DNA of 64,000 nucleotides from NCBI GenBank assembly GCA_949592205.1, contig CATIUR010000005.1, positions 86,486,777 to 86,550,776 on the forward strand, in the 5' to 3' direction. The notes beneath the pieces are model-generated. The model was not told the DNA's origin and made no database searches. It worked only from the letters and a program-made list of their open reading frames with translations. The translations under genes were made by a program, and so were the position numbers. Shown piece after piece: positions 34,398 through 45,435 of this stretch (position 1 is its first letter; each line of letters starts with the position of its first letter). The stretch is from Helichrysum umbraculigerum (taxonomy: Eukaryota > Streptophyta > Magnoliopsida > Asterales > Asteraceae).

Positions 34398-35495
34398 TGT
34401 TGTGCGTAGATTTTTACTAACCTCTGCAGGATCCTAATTAGCGTCATATGCACATCTTGCAGGTATGAAAAGTATTTACATTTTATATTCATATCTTAAG
34501 ATAATGATGATTTGCGAGTCTGCTTTTAGGATCACAGTTATAGTTAAGGATCCTGGAAATATCTTTATTATTTGTCCCACGGGATCCTATTTAGGATATA
34601 TTTATCTAACATAATTATGCAGGATCCTGGACCAGGAAAATAATTAATCAAGGATCCTATGTTTATTCTGGAGTACACATAGCTCAGGATCCTGAACCCG
34701 TATTAGTTCAGGATCATGTGCTATTTAATGTGTTTAACTTTCTTGAGTATTGACCAGGTCTTAGGAGAAACGCGTTAATGAGATATGCTCAGGATTACGT
34801 GAAGAGGTTCTGATACGATTCTATGAAGATGAAGTCTTATGCACGTGTAAAATGGAGTCAAAAGAGACGTTGGTGGTCTTCACCATTCTTCGGAGGATCC
34901 CTTATATTTCGGAATTATTGTTATGCGCTCTTTGTATTTAAACGAGGCTAGGGTGATCGATTAGGTTAATGAATATTCACTATTTTCACCTGCAAATCAC
35001 ACAAACACTCTGTCATTTCATTCTTTTACGATTAATTCATCAACACTTAGCTAAATTCACACAAATTCACTTAACCGATCATCCTTGTGCTCTTAGTTTG
35101 TAATCAATCACTTTCATATTAATAAGATTAACAAAGGCAAGGATCATTTGATCCTTCCCGAGGTTTTGTGCCGGCGATCAACCTTGATCAAGGGCTTTCC
35201 TCGTATATCATCGTGTCGATTTTATTTACTTATCATTTATATTGCTTCAATCGCATTCTGTTCACATTTTTATTGTCAAAATTGTCATTATCCTCAATCT
35301 GTTCTTGAGCTTTGATATTAAAACGTTTGTTCAACAAGGATCCAAGGATTCAATCAATCTTTTTAACACAAAATATTGACTTACTAATAGAGATAATCGT
35401 GTTTCTACGTAATTATCTTGAGAGTAATTTTTACACCTGACCTCACAAACTAATTTTGATCACTTAATTGCTTTTAGTAATTTTTGACCAAAACA
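34398..35495 (+). repeat. 3' LTR of Tat C
   Basis: 1,098 bp from TGTTGTGCGTAG to GACCAAAACA. About seven GGATCC words lie between 34,428 and 34,900, followed by a TATTTAAA box at 34,935-34,942. Flanks GCAAA (PPT) and ATACC show this is a 3' LTR and not a solo LTR. Confidence 0.9.
34935..34942 (+). promoter_or_regulatory. Candidate TATA box (Tat LTR)
   Basis: TATTTAAA, conserved on the minus strand in copy B (39,084-39,091) and as CATTTAAA in A. It lies just downstream of the GGATCC-rich part of the LTR, the expected U3 layout. Confidence 0.5.
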
Positions 35496-35496
35496 A

Positions 35497-36037
35497 TACC
35501 TGTGGGGGTTATGAAGGCTGTGTCTTCCTGGTCTGATGGTTCCATCTTAATTTGTTGAAATCCTGATGAAGCATCCATGAAGGTCAGGATCTCGTGCCCA
35601 GCTGTAGCATCCACCATTGAATCTATATGAGGCAATGGAAAAGGATCCTTCGGGCAGGCTTTATTGAGATCCGTATAGTCCACACACACTCTCCATTTCC
35701 CATTCTTCTTTTGTACTACTACCACGTTTTCCAACCACCTTGGAAACTTTACTTCCCTTATCATGCCATCAGCAAGTAGCCTTTCAACTTCTGCCTGGAT
35801 AATAGCATTCCTTTCCGGCGTAAATTTCCTTCTCTTTTGTTGAACCGGCCTGAAACTATTATTAATTCCAAGTTTATGAGTTATAATATCTTTAGATATA
35901 CCTGTCATATCCTCCGGCTTCCAGGCAAAAGTTGATTTCCTCTGGTTCAAGAATTTCATCAGATCCTGTTCAAGATCCTCTGGGATCCCTGATCCTATAA
36001 GCACCTTTTCTTCAGGATTGTTTGAGTCAAGCGGCAT
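35497..36037 (-). pseudogene. RT N-terminal fragment of Tat B
   Basis: Encodes FAWKPEDMTGISKD, QQKRRKFTPERNAII, WRVCVDYTDLNKACPKDPFP and TFMDASSGFQQIKMEP. It ends before the YIDD catalytic motif, at the junction with C's LTR. Confidence 0.9.
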
Positions 36038-36123
36038 TTCTTTAACGTCCCGTTCCCTTGTATCTAGGACATCCCATGCCTTATTCTTTAATTGCTATGC
36101 TGACGGAGGCTTGGCAGTAGACT

Positions 36124-36840
36124 TCATTGATGTTGTATAACAATCCTTTGCTTCATGTTGATCACTGCTGATCTTGACCACCCCCATGGAGTTGGTAGCT
36201 TGATGCATTGATGATACGTTGATGGTATCGCATTCATTTCGTGTAACCATGGTCTTCCTAGAATAATGTTATAGCTTGACAAACAATCCATAACACAAAA
36301 CTTCTGAATAGAATTTACCCCTTCGATGTAAATTGGCAACTTGATATCACCAACTGTATTCTTTGCTTCTCCACTGAATCCGACCAACACAGTGGATCTT
36401 GAGGTAATCTCTGATTCTGGAATACACATTCTTTTCAAGGTCTCCAGACGAATGATGTTGACTGAGCTTCCTCTATCGATCAGGATCCTTCGCACAAAAT
36501 GATTGGCAACATAGAGAGTGATGACCAAACCGTCATGGTGAGGATCCTGAACTTCTTCCAAAACATCCTCATCAAATGCTATAACCTTCTCATCTTTCTT
36601 CATGGAAGTCCTTGTTGGTTTATACGGTTTATCTGACTTGGATTCCCTTACGTGCCTCTTTGCTGCGGAATAAGAAGTACCACATATATCACAGCCACCA
36701 GAAATAAAATTGATTACCTTAGCATCTAAAGGTGGGGATCCTGCTCTGGTAGGGATCCTGCGATTATCCTGAGACTCAGGATCCTGAATTCTGTCATGAT
36801 CCTTCGTGTGATCCTTCTTTTTCTCAAGCAAATCCTTCAA
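36124..36840 (-). pseudogene. Protease region of Tat B
   Basis: Aspartic protease domain with LIDRGSSVNII (the second motif residue is Arg where copy A has Gly), then DIKLPIYIEGVNSIQKFCVM and SYNIILGRPWLH. It ends in a shifted frame near 36,150, and RT lies in another frame. Confidence 0.85.
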
Positions 36841-36843
36841 GTA

Positions 36844-38434
36844 TCATTTGTTGAGCAGATGACTGATCTCTTTTCGGAGAGCTATGCAATTCTCAGTTGT
36901 GTAGCCAAAATCCTCATGGTAGGCACACCATTTAGATTTATCCTTCCATGCATAAGTTTTATCATTCTTCTTCGGCCATCTTGCCTTATCTCCTAGATCC
37001 TGCATGGCACACAATATATCCGATGTATCTACAGAAAAATTATAATCAGTTATTTTTGGATACTCTTCATCATCTTCATCAATAGTATTCACACGACGAT
37101 CCTCATTTCGAGTATAAGGTTTGTTCCTGTTTGATCTGAATGAGGATATATGAATCTGATTTCTTGTTGGGCCTATCGTATGCTGATTGAGTATCCACTC
37201 TTTTCTGTATCATTGCATCTTCTTCTAATCTGATGAACCTTAAAGCCCTGTTTTTGAGTTCATCAAAGTTCCTGCAAGGATTCATAACAAGATCCTCATA
37301 AAATGGGGAATCCCTTTTGATCCCCATCTTAAAGGCTTGTACAGCAGTAGGCATATCCAAATTAGGTATATTCAAGGATTCTCTCCCGAATCTCCCTACA
37401 AAATCTCGAAGAGACTCATTAGCTTTTTGGACAATTCTATACAAATCAGTAGTTAGTTTTTCAGAGGTTCTACTGCAAGAGAATTGATTATTAAATAAAT
37501 TAACTAAATGAGCAAATGAAGTAATAGAGTAAGGAGGAACGTTTAATAGCCATTTTAGTGCTGATCCTGTGAGAGTAGAGCCAAAGCCCTTGCATAAGCA
37601 TGCTTCTTTAAGATCAGAAGGAATTGGAATGATCTCCATCCTCTCCCTGTATTGCGCAATATGCTCCTCAGGATCCGTTGTTCCATCATACAGCTTCATG
37701 TTTGGTGTTTGAAATCTCTTCAGGATCTCAGCATCACATATAGGTGGAGCAAATCTTGAGATCCTATGCGCCGTTGGAGCTACTTCTGGAATTGGTTGCA
37801 CAACTCCAGGGACGCTCGATATCATATCCTTCAGCTTCTGTATTTCCCTTGCCATCATAGGGCTAACTCCAGGATCCTGAAAATTGTTAGTCCCAACAGT
37901 ATCATTAGAAGTAAAATTATTGAACATGTTACCTCCATCAGGAGTCCTATATGAGGATCCTGGATTAGACTGTTGACTCCTTGATGTAGATACTCCTGTA
38001 GCATAGATTGGATCCGGGATCCTAGTGCTCCCTTGCACGGATACGAAATCTCCTTGATGTTCCATAGATGGAGGAGTGCCAAAATCAAGGATCCTGCTTC
38101 GGATAGGAGTAGTGACTTGAGAAGTAGGAACACTGTTCCTAGTCCTCAGATTTTCCATATCCTTCTTCAGGATTTCATTGCTCCTTTCCACTCGTTGAAG
38201 CTGCTCCTTAACCTGTGAAAATATAGATACAATATCCCGGTTAGAAATCATAACAGGGTCTGGATCCGTTGTGAATCCGGCCCCCAAAGATGTGGATCCA
38301 GCCGACGATAGCCTCGCGTAGACATTTTGTGACTGTTGTTGGGATGATGTGAGAGGTGGAGCAGGAGGAAGAGTGGTTCTAACAGATGATGATGATGGCA
38401 CGGTGGATGATGTAGATCGTCCTTGGCTCGACAT
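36844..38434 (-). pseudogene. Gag of Tat B
   Basis: Begins MSSQGRS (ATG at 38,434). A Ser/Thr/Pro-rich N-terminus is followed by helix QVKEQLQRVERSNEILKKD and capsid-like EHIAQYRERMEIIPIP and LVNLFNNQFSCSRTSEKL. A 4-bp insertion near 37,150 shifts the frame after NKKSDS. The sequence resumes at 37,092 (DEDDEEYPKITDYNF) through the knuckle (CAYHEDFGYTTENC, with His changed to Tyr). A Gly codon is then TGA at 36,844-36,846. It gives the clearest view of the intact N-terminus lost in A. Confidence 0.9.
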
Positions 38435-38510
38435 TTTTAATAGAAATTTTTGGAAAAGATGACTCAACAAGGATCTTAACAAAAGTTTGATTAAGCAAAA
38501 CACTAATTGC

Positions 38511-38528
38511 CCTACGGTGGGCGCCAAA
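38511..38528 (-). other. Primer-binding site of Tat B
   Basis: On the minus strand TTTGGCGCCCACCGTAGGG follows the LTR end, equivalent to the site of copy A. Confidence 0.75.
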
Positions 38529-38529
38529 T

Positions 38530-39628
38530 TGTTTTGGTCAAAATTACTAAAAGCAATTAAGTGATCAAAATGAGTTTGTGAGGTCAGGTGTAAAAATTAC
38601 TCTCAAGATAATTATGTAGAAACACGATTATCTCTATTAGTAAGTAAATATTTTGTGTTGAAAAGAAAGATTAAATATGTGGATCCTTGTTGAACAAGTG
38701 TTTTTATATCAAAGCTCAAGAACAGATTAAGGATAATACCGATTGTGTGATAAAAAGATCAATAAAATGCTGATTAAGTAGTAAAAATATGAAATAAAAT
38801 GCAATCGACACGATGATGTACAAGGAAAGCCCTTGATCAAGGTTGATCGCCGGCACAAAACCTCGGGAAGGATCAAATGATCCTTTCCTTTGTCGATCTT
38901 ATTAAAATAAAAGTAATTGATTACAAACTAAGAGCACAAGGATGATCGGCTAAGTGAATTTGTATGTGAATTTAGCTAAGTGTTGATGAAACAAAAGTAA
39001 AAGAAAGAAATAGCAGAGTGTTTGTGTGATTTGCAGGTGTGAGTAGTGAAAATTTGTTAACCTAATCGATCACCCAAGCCTCGTTTAAATACTAAGAGTG
39101 TATAACAATAATTCCGAAATATCAGGGATCCTCCGAGGAAAAATGAAGACCACCAACGTCTCTTTTGACTCTATTCCACACGTGCAGCGGACTTCGTCTT
39201 CACCAAATCGTATCAAAGCCTTGCCACATAATCCGGAGCATATCTCATTAACGCGTTCCATGTATGACCTGGTCAATACTCAAAGAAAATAAACACGTTA
39301 AACAGCACATGATCCTGAACTAATACAGGTTCAGGATCCTGAGCTATGGGTACTCTAGAATAAACTTAGGATCCTCACTTAGGGATCTCCCTCATTCAGT
39401 ATCCTGCACAATTATGTTAGATAAATATATCCTAACTAGGATCCTGCAAGATAAATAATAACAATATATCCAGGATCCTTATCTATATCTGTGATCCTGA
39501 AAACAGACTTATAAACTATCATTATCCTGAGATACGGATATAAAATATAAACGACTTTCATACCTGCGAGGTGTACATATGATTCTAATTAGGATCCTGC
39601 AAAGGTTAGTAAAAATCTACCCACAACA
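38530..39628 (-). repeat. 5' LTR of Tat B
   Basis: 1,099 bp, from TGTTGTGGGTAG to TGACCAAAACA on the minus strand. It is visibly diverged from the LTRs of A and C. TATTTAAA lies at 39,084-39,091, with GGATCC words on its upstream side (39,310-39,600). Confidence 0.9.
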
Positions 39629-40680
39629 GTGTTCTTCATAACCTCAGAAATTCCAAGATAAGTTTGGGGGTATTTTTGGAAAGTGGGTGAAAATTAGGGT
39701 TTTGAAGAAACGAAAGGTTTAGGCTCAACAGGGTTTACTAAGCGGATCTTCGATACTAAAAACGAGCATCGGAAAGGGTTTTGGGCTTGAAAAGATATGT
39801 AAGAAATGGGTTAAGTCCTAAGGAATGTCAAGGTCATCTAATTGCACCTATACCGCGTACGGTACACACCAATATGGTCTCGAAGCGTATGTCAAGAGCA
39901 AGTTCTAATTCAGAGATGCATGCATCGGCACACACAAGAAATGAAAGTGAAGCATTAAAAATGAATGTTTTTGGGCTCTAGATACCTCACTGCAAAGGGT
40001 TGTATGTGCCTAGCCATGCTCCTTTAGATTATCAATTCTTGCTTAAGCAATTTCTACCTTATTTCCTTTAGGCTTTTAGAAATATCATACTTATATTTTG
40101 AAAATGGTTTCTCTCAGTAGTATCTGAGACTCAAAAACTGCGTTACACTCATTAATTTTAAAAAATTTGACCTTATTTTTGAAAAAATTTGAGAGAAAGA
40201 TTGTTGTTGGAAAAAAAAATTTCTATACCTATCATCTCACACTTAGAGGAACATTGTCCCTAATGTTCTCTTGGATAGAGATTTTACTAGTAAGATCCCA
40301 CACTTAGAGTTTGAACATGTAAGTAGATATTTCTCAAGTGTTTAATTTGGGCTGGAATCCCACACTTAGTGATAAGTTTAGGATGAGGCACAGAAATTAA
40401 ATACACTAATCACAGGCATAGTAAAACAAAATTGAGACGGGGAGAAGGAACAGAGAGACTCCCCAGTTGTGTTTACTGGAATAGACCAGGTTTGTGTAGG
40501 AGTGGTGCTAGTGAATTTGCTGGATTTCAAGGACCAGGCTCGTTTAAAGATCATCCATTCCATGCAAAGCTAATTTCTGCAATAAACAACAACACATATC
40601 ATAGCATCTCGTCTAGGTAGCAGGTCTAAAGCGTAAGTACAGAGTTTAAAATACAGAAAGTAAATAATAAAGATAAAGTC
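39629..40680 (-). other. 3' noncoding region of Athila fragment F
   Basis: Non-coding sequence with repeated CCCACACTTAG on the plus strand (CTAAGTGTGGG in sense), the word that typically marks this part of Athila elements. I see no gene in it. Confidence 0.65.
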
Positions 40681-40689
40681 TAAAAGTCA

Positions 40690-41363
40690 TCAAGTAGGTC
40701 ATCAGTGTCAGGATTGAACTCTACCTCAGCATCCCTGTCGGAGATGGAATAGAAAAATCCATAGTAGCCATAGCCTGACTCACAATCTCGTCAGTGGAAG
40801 TGGGTGCTAAAGAAGTGTGAGCATCAAAAGTAGCAAGAAGCTGCTCTGTGAGGCTGTGATCTGGTGATGCAGATCATGTGGGCAATGCTGGATTAGGATC
40901 AGCAGTTGCAGCAGTGGGACCAGTGGAAGGTTCAGCAGTAGAGACAACAGGTGGATCAGCAGGAGGAAAGAAAGACCATGGAGGTCGAGATGGTCCCGGA
41001 TCTGGTCCAAGCCTGTAGGGAATGGCAGCAGGTCTCGGAATCTCGAGCTGCTCACAGATAGAGGACATGATGTCATGCTGGATGGAGAGTGTCTGGAAAA
41101 GGGCCCACGAAGCAGCTGGGTCAGCCATAGTGATACCGTTGTCTGGAAAAGGGCCCACGAAGCAGCTGGGTCAGCCATAGTGATACCGTACTCAAAAATA
41201 GGTACGGGGGCTGGCAAAGGTGAACTCCTCGTGAGTGATCGGGACATCAGTCGGGTCCTCCTCAGTGATGGTCAGCATAGCCGCTCTCTGTGCTCTGTGT
41301 CTACGAGGTCTGTGTCGTCTGCGTGGTCTCACAGCTACATGATCGATATCAACAGCGTCCATC
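40690..41363 (-). pseudogene. Post-integrase ORF remnant of Athila fragment F
   Basis: Begins at ATG 41,363 (MDAVDIDHVAVRPRRR). After about 50 codons it is disrupted by a 50-bp tandem duplication (unit starts 41,092 and 41,142), which is out of frame. The original frame is still readable afterwards (MADPAASWALFQ, IQHDIMSSICEQLEIPRP), then a Pro/Ala-rich tail. It occupies the env-like position after pol, but no membrane segment is visible. Function unknown. Confidence 0.6.
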
Positions 41364-41612
41364 CTGAAACAAAATAAAATAAACAGGTAATGCTAACAGT
41401 GATAGTAAATAAATAACAATTATCTCAGATTTTTCAATTTTGAAGTCAGATAAGTGGCAAACCTGCAGTTTTATTAGTTCAGAGATAACCATACTTAATT
41501 AAAATAAACTAAGAAATAAAATGACAGAATTAGTAAAGATAAGCTTGGGGTGCCTCCCAAGAGCACTTGTTTTACGAGTCTCTAGCATGACTCTTTGTAC
41601 CTTTCTGTCGAC

Positions 41613-42995
41613 TCAAGGTGGTTCAAAAATAAAGACATCTTCCCTGATGGGAAAGTCTTCGAAGTAATGCTTTAAGCGGTGACCATTAACCTTAAAATTA
41701 CCTTCTGGTGCTTCGAGTTCGACTGCACCGTAGGGAAATACCTTTGATACTATGAACGGTCCGCTCCACCTGATCCTAAACTTGCCAGAGAATTTCATGA
41801 ATCGCTAGTTGAAAAGCAGCACTTTATCTCCTTTTTTGAATCTTGAGGGCCTCAGTTTAGCGTCGTGAATTCTCTTAGTTCGTTCTTTGAAGCTTAACGA
41901 ACTGTCATATGCCTGATCCCTTAGTTCAGCTAACTCGTTCAACTGCATTCGTCTATTTGCTCTAGCGGTAGAAATATCTAAGTTGCAGTTCTTCAAAGCC
42001 TAGTATGCCTTATATTCCAGCTCAATTGGTAAGTGACATGCCTTGCCATAAACTAGACGATACCGTGTGGTTCCTAATGGCGTTTTATAGGTGGTCCTGA
42101 ATGCCCATAATGCATCATCTAATTTTTCAGCCCATTTTTTTACCCATGATTACCAACAGTTCTTTCCAAGATTCTTTTCAAAGCTCGATTTGTTGCCTCA
42201 GCTTGCCCATTAGTTTGGGGGTGATAAGCTGTTGACGTCTTGTGAGTGACACCATACTGTTGCAGAACTTTCATGAATTGAACGTTGCAAAAGTGTGTAC
42301 CTCGATCACTGATTATTGCTTTTGGAGTCCCAAATCGACTAAATAGCTTTTTGAGGAACTTGGTCACTACTTTGGCGTCATTTGTTGGGAGAGCTTGGGC
42401 CTCGGCCCACTTGGAGATATAGTCGACTGCAACCAAGATGTACTCTTTACCGTTAGATTTAGGGAATGGTCCCATGAAATCTAATCCCCAAATATCGAAG
42501 ATTTCCACGACCTGGATGTTTGTAAGTGGCATTTCATTCCGGGCTGTTATATTGCCTTGTCTTTGGCAGATATCACATCGTCTCACCAGATCGTAAGCAT
42601 CTCGAAATATGGTTGGCCAGAAAAAGCCGGCATCATACACTTTTCTTGCGGTCATGTTGGTACCGTGATGTCCTCAAGTAGGCCCATGGTGGCTTTGGTG
42701 TAAGATATGTTCTGCCTCTTTTCCATCGACGCATCTTCGAATGATTTGATCAGGGCAAACCTTAAAGAGAGGGCAAACCTTAAAAAGGAAAGGGTTGTCC
42801 CAGTAGTAATATTTTATATTGCGGAAGAATTTTTGTCTTTGAGAGGTTGGCATTCCTTTAGGTACGACTTTTCCTACCAAATAATTGGCATAGTCAGCAT
42901 ACCAGGGATCATTTGTAGTTCGTGACCCTTGATAATACTTACCAACATGCATGATCTGTTCTTCTGGAAACTGGTCTTGAATGTCTTTGATGGGG
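41613..42995 (-). pseudogene. Integrase of Athila fragment F
   Basis: Pieces of one Athila integrase: N-terminal WYADYANYLVGKVVPKG with the zinc-finger region (HHGPT... CDICQRQGN), and the core with D in LDFMGPFPKS, D in ISDRGTHF and E in HPQTNGQAEATNR (42,140-42,655). C-terminal pieces are RFKKGDKVLLFN and FSGKFRIRWSGPFIV (41,613-41,996). It is broken by stops and a frame change after VGNHG. An in-frame direct duplication gives FKVCP-LFKVCP near 42,770. The coding similarity runs into the LTR boundary of element D near 43,010-43,062. Confidence 0.88.
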
Positions 42996-44773
42996 TCCGG
43001 GAGGTCGCTCGCGATTTGACTCGCGTCGTTGCGGTGCCTTCCTCAGGGCGCGTCCACCAACGTGTGTTTTAAAAATTTGTAAGTGCGGGGCCTAAGTATA
43101 CTTAAAACTATGGGTACAGTAGTAAGTATGACCTAGGGTCGTTCTATAAACCAGTTGTATTGTGAAACGTTTACGTTGGAGACGATTTATCAAACTAGTA
43201 ATAGTTTTAAAAGATTTTTGGAGGTTTTGTTTTGGTTTTTATACTTAGGTAGGAAATTAAAATAAAGCAGATAAAATTTATGTAGTTAGCAGATAATCTA
43301 GAGGAGGTGTTTGCTATGACTTCATTAGTTTTCTTAACTGGGATGATGTTTGATTTGTAAAATGATTTCAAAAGATTTGTATTTCATTTATTCCTAGTAT
43401 TGAGGAGTAAGCACTAGCCCCCTACTGATAAATCAGTATGTCACTGAGAAACTAAGCTATCGTGATTCTGATCAGAGTAGTTTATCCGGCCATACAATTC
43501 CAACCGATAACGGAAGAGCGACCCTTATATGGATATAAATCCTGGGTGCATGAATATGACGACAAACCAATCTCGATGTCTGACCTTTCTTAACCCCACA
43601 GGAATACTTTAGATTAAACGAAACATTTAAGTTCAAGATCATGTTTTATATATGTTGATCACTTTCTATCGATGGGTTTGTAAAGTCTAAGTATAACGTT
43701 TGTACACAATAGGGAACTACGACTCTTCCCGTGGAAATACCAAGTTCTTAGCCGAATTACGGTACCTACTTTGCCTTAAACCCTAGACTTGTTTAACTAA
43801 GTTTGTATTTAAGCACATAAATTCTCCATCTATGATATAAACCAGCCCTTACTTTAAAATCCCAATAAATCCCTAATTTGTAAATAGCGTAATATTTGCG
43901 TTCGAGAGAAGACAGTGTTTCCACAGGTACAATGTAAATTATGCGTTCTGAGAGGAAAGCGATAATTCCACAATACCGGTGTACTTTGCATTCAAGTTAG
44001 AAAACGTTTTTCCATAATCACCATGTAGTTTGTGTTCGCGAGTGAAAGCATTATTTCCATGATGACGATGTACTTGGTGTTCCATTTAGAAAACAATGTT
44101 TACATTCTTCACAAATCAGACCATGTTTTAGACACAGATAACTAATCACCTTTGGATAGGGTTCGCGACGTCCTATCATTAAGGTCGTAGCCACGTTTAC
44201 TGGTCGAAAGGCGTTAAGTTTGATTGAGGTTTAAAATCATAGATAGAAAGTGGATCAACAATTAATTAATCATTAATCGACAACGGATTGTGCCCACGAC
44301 TTTCATAGCTTCCACGTTCCGTACTACACACATTCGTAATGTTTCCGGCGCTATACAAATGAAAGCTGTATAAGGTTACCTCCGTTGTTTTCATAATGAC
44401 ATCATCCCGATTAATACGACTAATTACATCATAGCAAACACGCAGTAAAACTACTCGCTAATCATGGCAAATGATCCTAAATCTAGCATGATAACAGTGA
44501 TAACAATCATCATAATTAAATAGATAAAGGACAGAATTAACCAGAGTAACAGCGTAGCTGAATATAACGTGAAGAAATACAAGCAGAACTTCGAGTATCC
44601 TCCAAGCAATATTACAATATTACCCCCCCTATTCGTCCGGTCAAAGCCGTGACTAACTAGCCGCTAACTACGAAAATAAAATATAAATCTAACCTATAAG
44701 AGAAAATGGAAGAGAATATGAATCTAAGAATGTAAGGATGTGTGTGTCTGTAGAATGTGGTGAAATCATCCCA

Positions 44774-44781
44774 TATTTATA
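44774..44781 (-). promoter_or_regulatory. Candidate TATA box in element D LTR
   Basis: The minus strand reads AGTATAAATATGG, a consensus TATAAATA. The palindrome array begins immediately upstream on that strand. Confidence 0.6.
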
Positions 44782-44789
44782 CTAGAAGC

Positions 44790-45075
44790 TCAACCGTATT
44801 CCTCAGCCGTATTTCCATCTTCAAAATCTCAACCGTATTCCTCAACCGTATCAAAATCACACCTTGGATGACCAAAACACACGATACGGTTGAGTTTGGC
44901 CGTATACGGGAGAGATTGGCCGTATCGGGGGAGGGACAAGGCTGGATACGGGAGGGAATGGCCGTATACGGCTGGCATCAGGCCGTATACACCCTAGCCA
45001 GGCCGTATACGGTTGGGTCTAGGCCGTATACGGCTGGGATTGCCCGTATACGGCTTGGTGCCTCCCGTATCGTGG
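44790..45075. repeat. CCGTATACGG palindrome array in element D LTR
   Basis: Five perfect CCGTATACGG palindromes and about ten half sites (CCGTAT or ATACGG). Between about 44,960 and 45,070 the palindromes recur every 20-21 bp. Confidence 0.85.
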
Positions 45076-45435
45076 TCCGTCGGTTGTCTTGAATCTTCGA
45101 TTGGGCGTAACTTCTTCATCCGATGTCCGTTTTGAGCGTTCTTTATATCCACGCGATCGTAATCTCCTAAGGAACAAAATGACATAGGTTAGTGGTCATA
45201 ATTCCAAGCGGAGCTCAAAAAGTGCTAGAATACGTGAACCGGAATGCTTAAGATCGTTTATGCTCTATTTTATTCGTTTGTAGGCCTTTTTAGTTGATTC
45301 TTGAAGCATCGTCTATATTTTAGCCGTCATTATGAAATTTAGTATAAAAATGTATATTTCAAGTGTTTTCATCCATAATTGGGCTAAAAAGGTGAGATAA
45401 TGGCACGTTAAAACTTGACTTTTTGCTTGTCATCA

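Larger units (their letters stand above)
18800..35495 (+). mobile_element. Tat element C, 5'-truncated, split by element G
   Basis: Plus-strand Tat copy starting inside RT. It keeps the RT end, both RNase H parts, a deleted integrase, the 3' noncoding region with antisense ORF, PPT and 3' LTR. Its body is interrupted at 19,925/30,822 by element G. Its right end abuts copy B at 35,495/35,496 inside B's RT, with ATACC as the right flank. The left partner of that flank is missing. Confidence 0.88.
35496..39628 (-). mobile_element. Tat element B, 3'-truncated
   Basis: Minus-strand Tat copy with 5' LTR, PBS, gag, protease and the N-terminal half of RT. Copy C interrupts it within RT at 35,495/35,496. 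Its 3' part is not found in the window. It is inserted in the Athila fragment F, whose sequence resumes at 39,629. Confidence 0.9.
39629..43062 (-). mobile_element. Athila-lineage fragment F
   Basis: Minus-strand fragment with integrase, a following ORF remnant and 3' noncoding sequence. On the left it is cut by Tat B, on the right by the LTR of element D. The 3' noncoding part (39,650-40,400) is closely similar to 46,420-47,160 of element D, so F and D belong to one family. Confidence 0.8.
43063..45435 (-). repeat. 3' LTR of element D (left boundary approximate)
   Basis: The right end is set by TTGTCATCA at 45,435 (minus strand TGATGACAAG), following the Athila-type PPT context CTAAGTGTGGGATATT. 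The left end is placed at TGTGTTTT (43,063) but could lie as far left as about 43,010. It contains the CCGTATACGG array and a TATAAATA box. Confidence 0.65.

Noticed and set aside
34398..35495. Solo LTR of the Tat family
   Set aside because: The flanks do not match (GCAAA against ATACC) and a PPT precedes it, so it is the 3' LTR of copy C.
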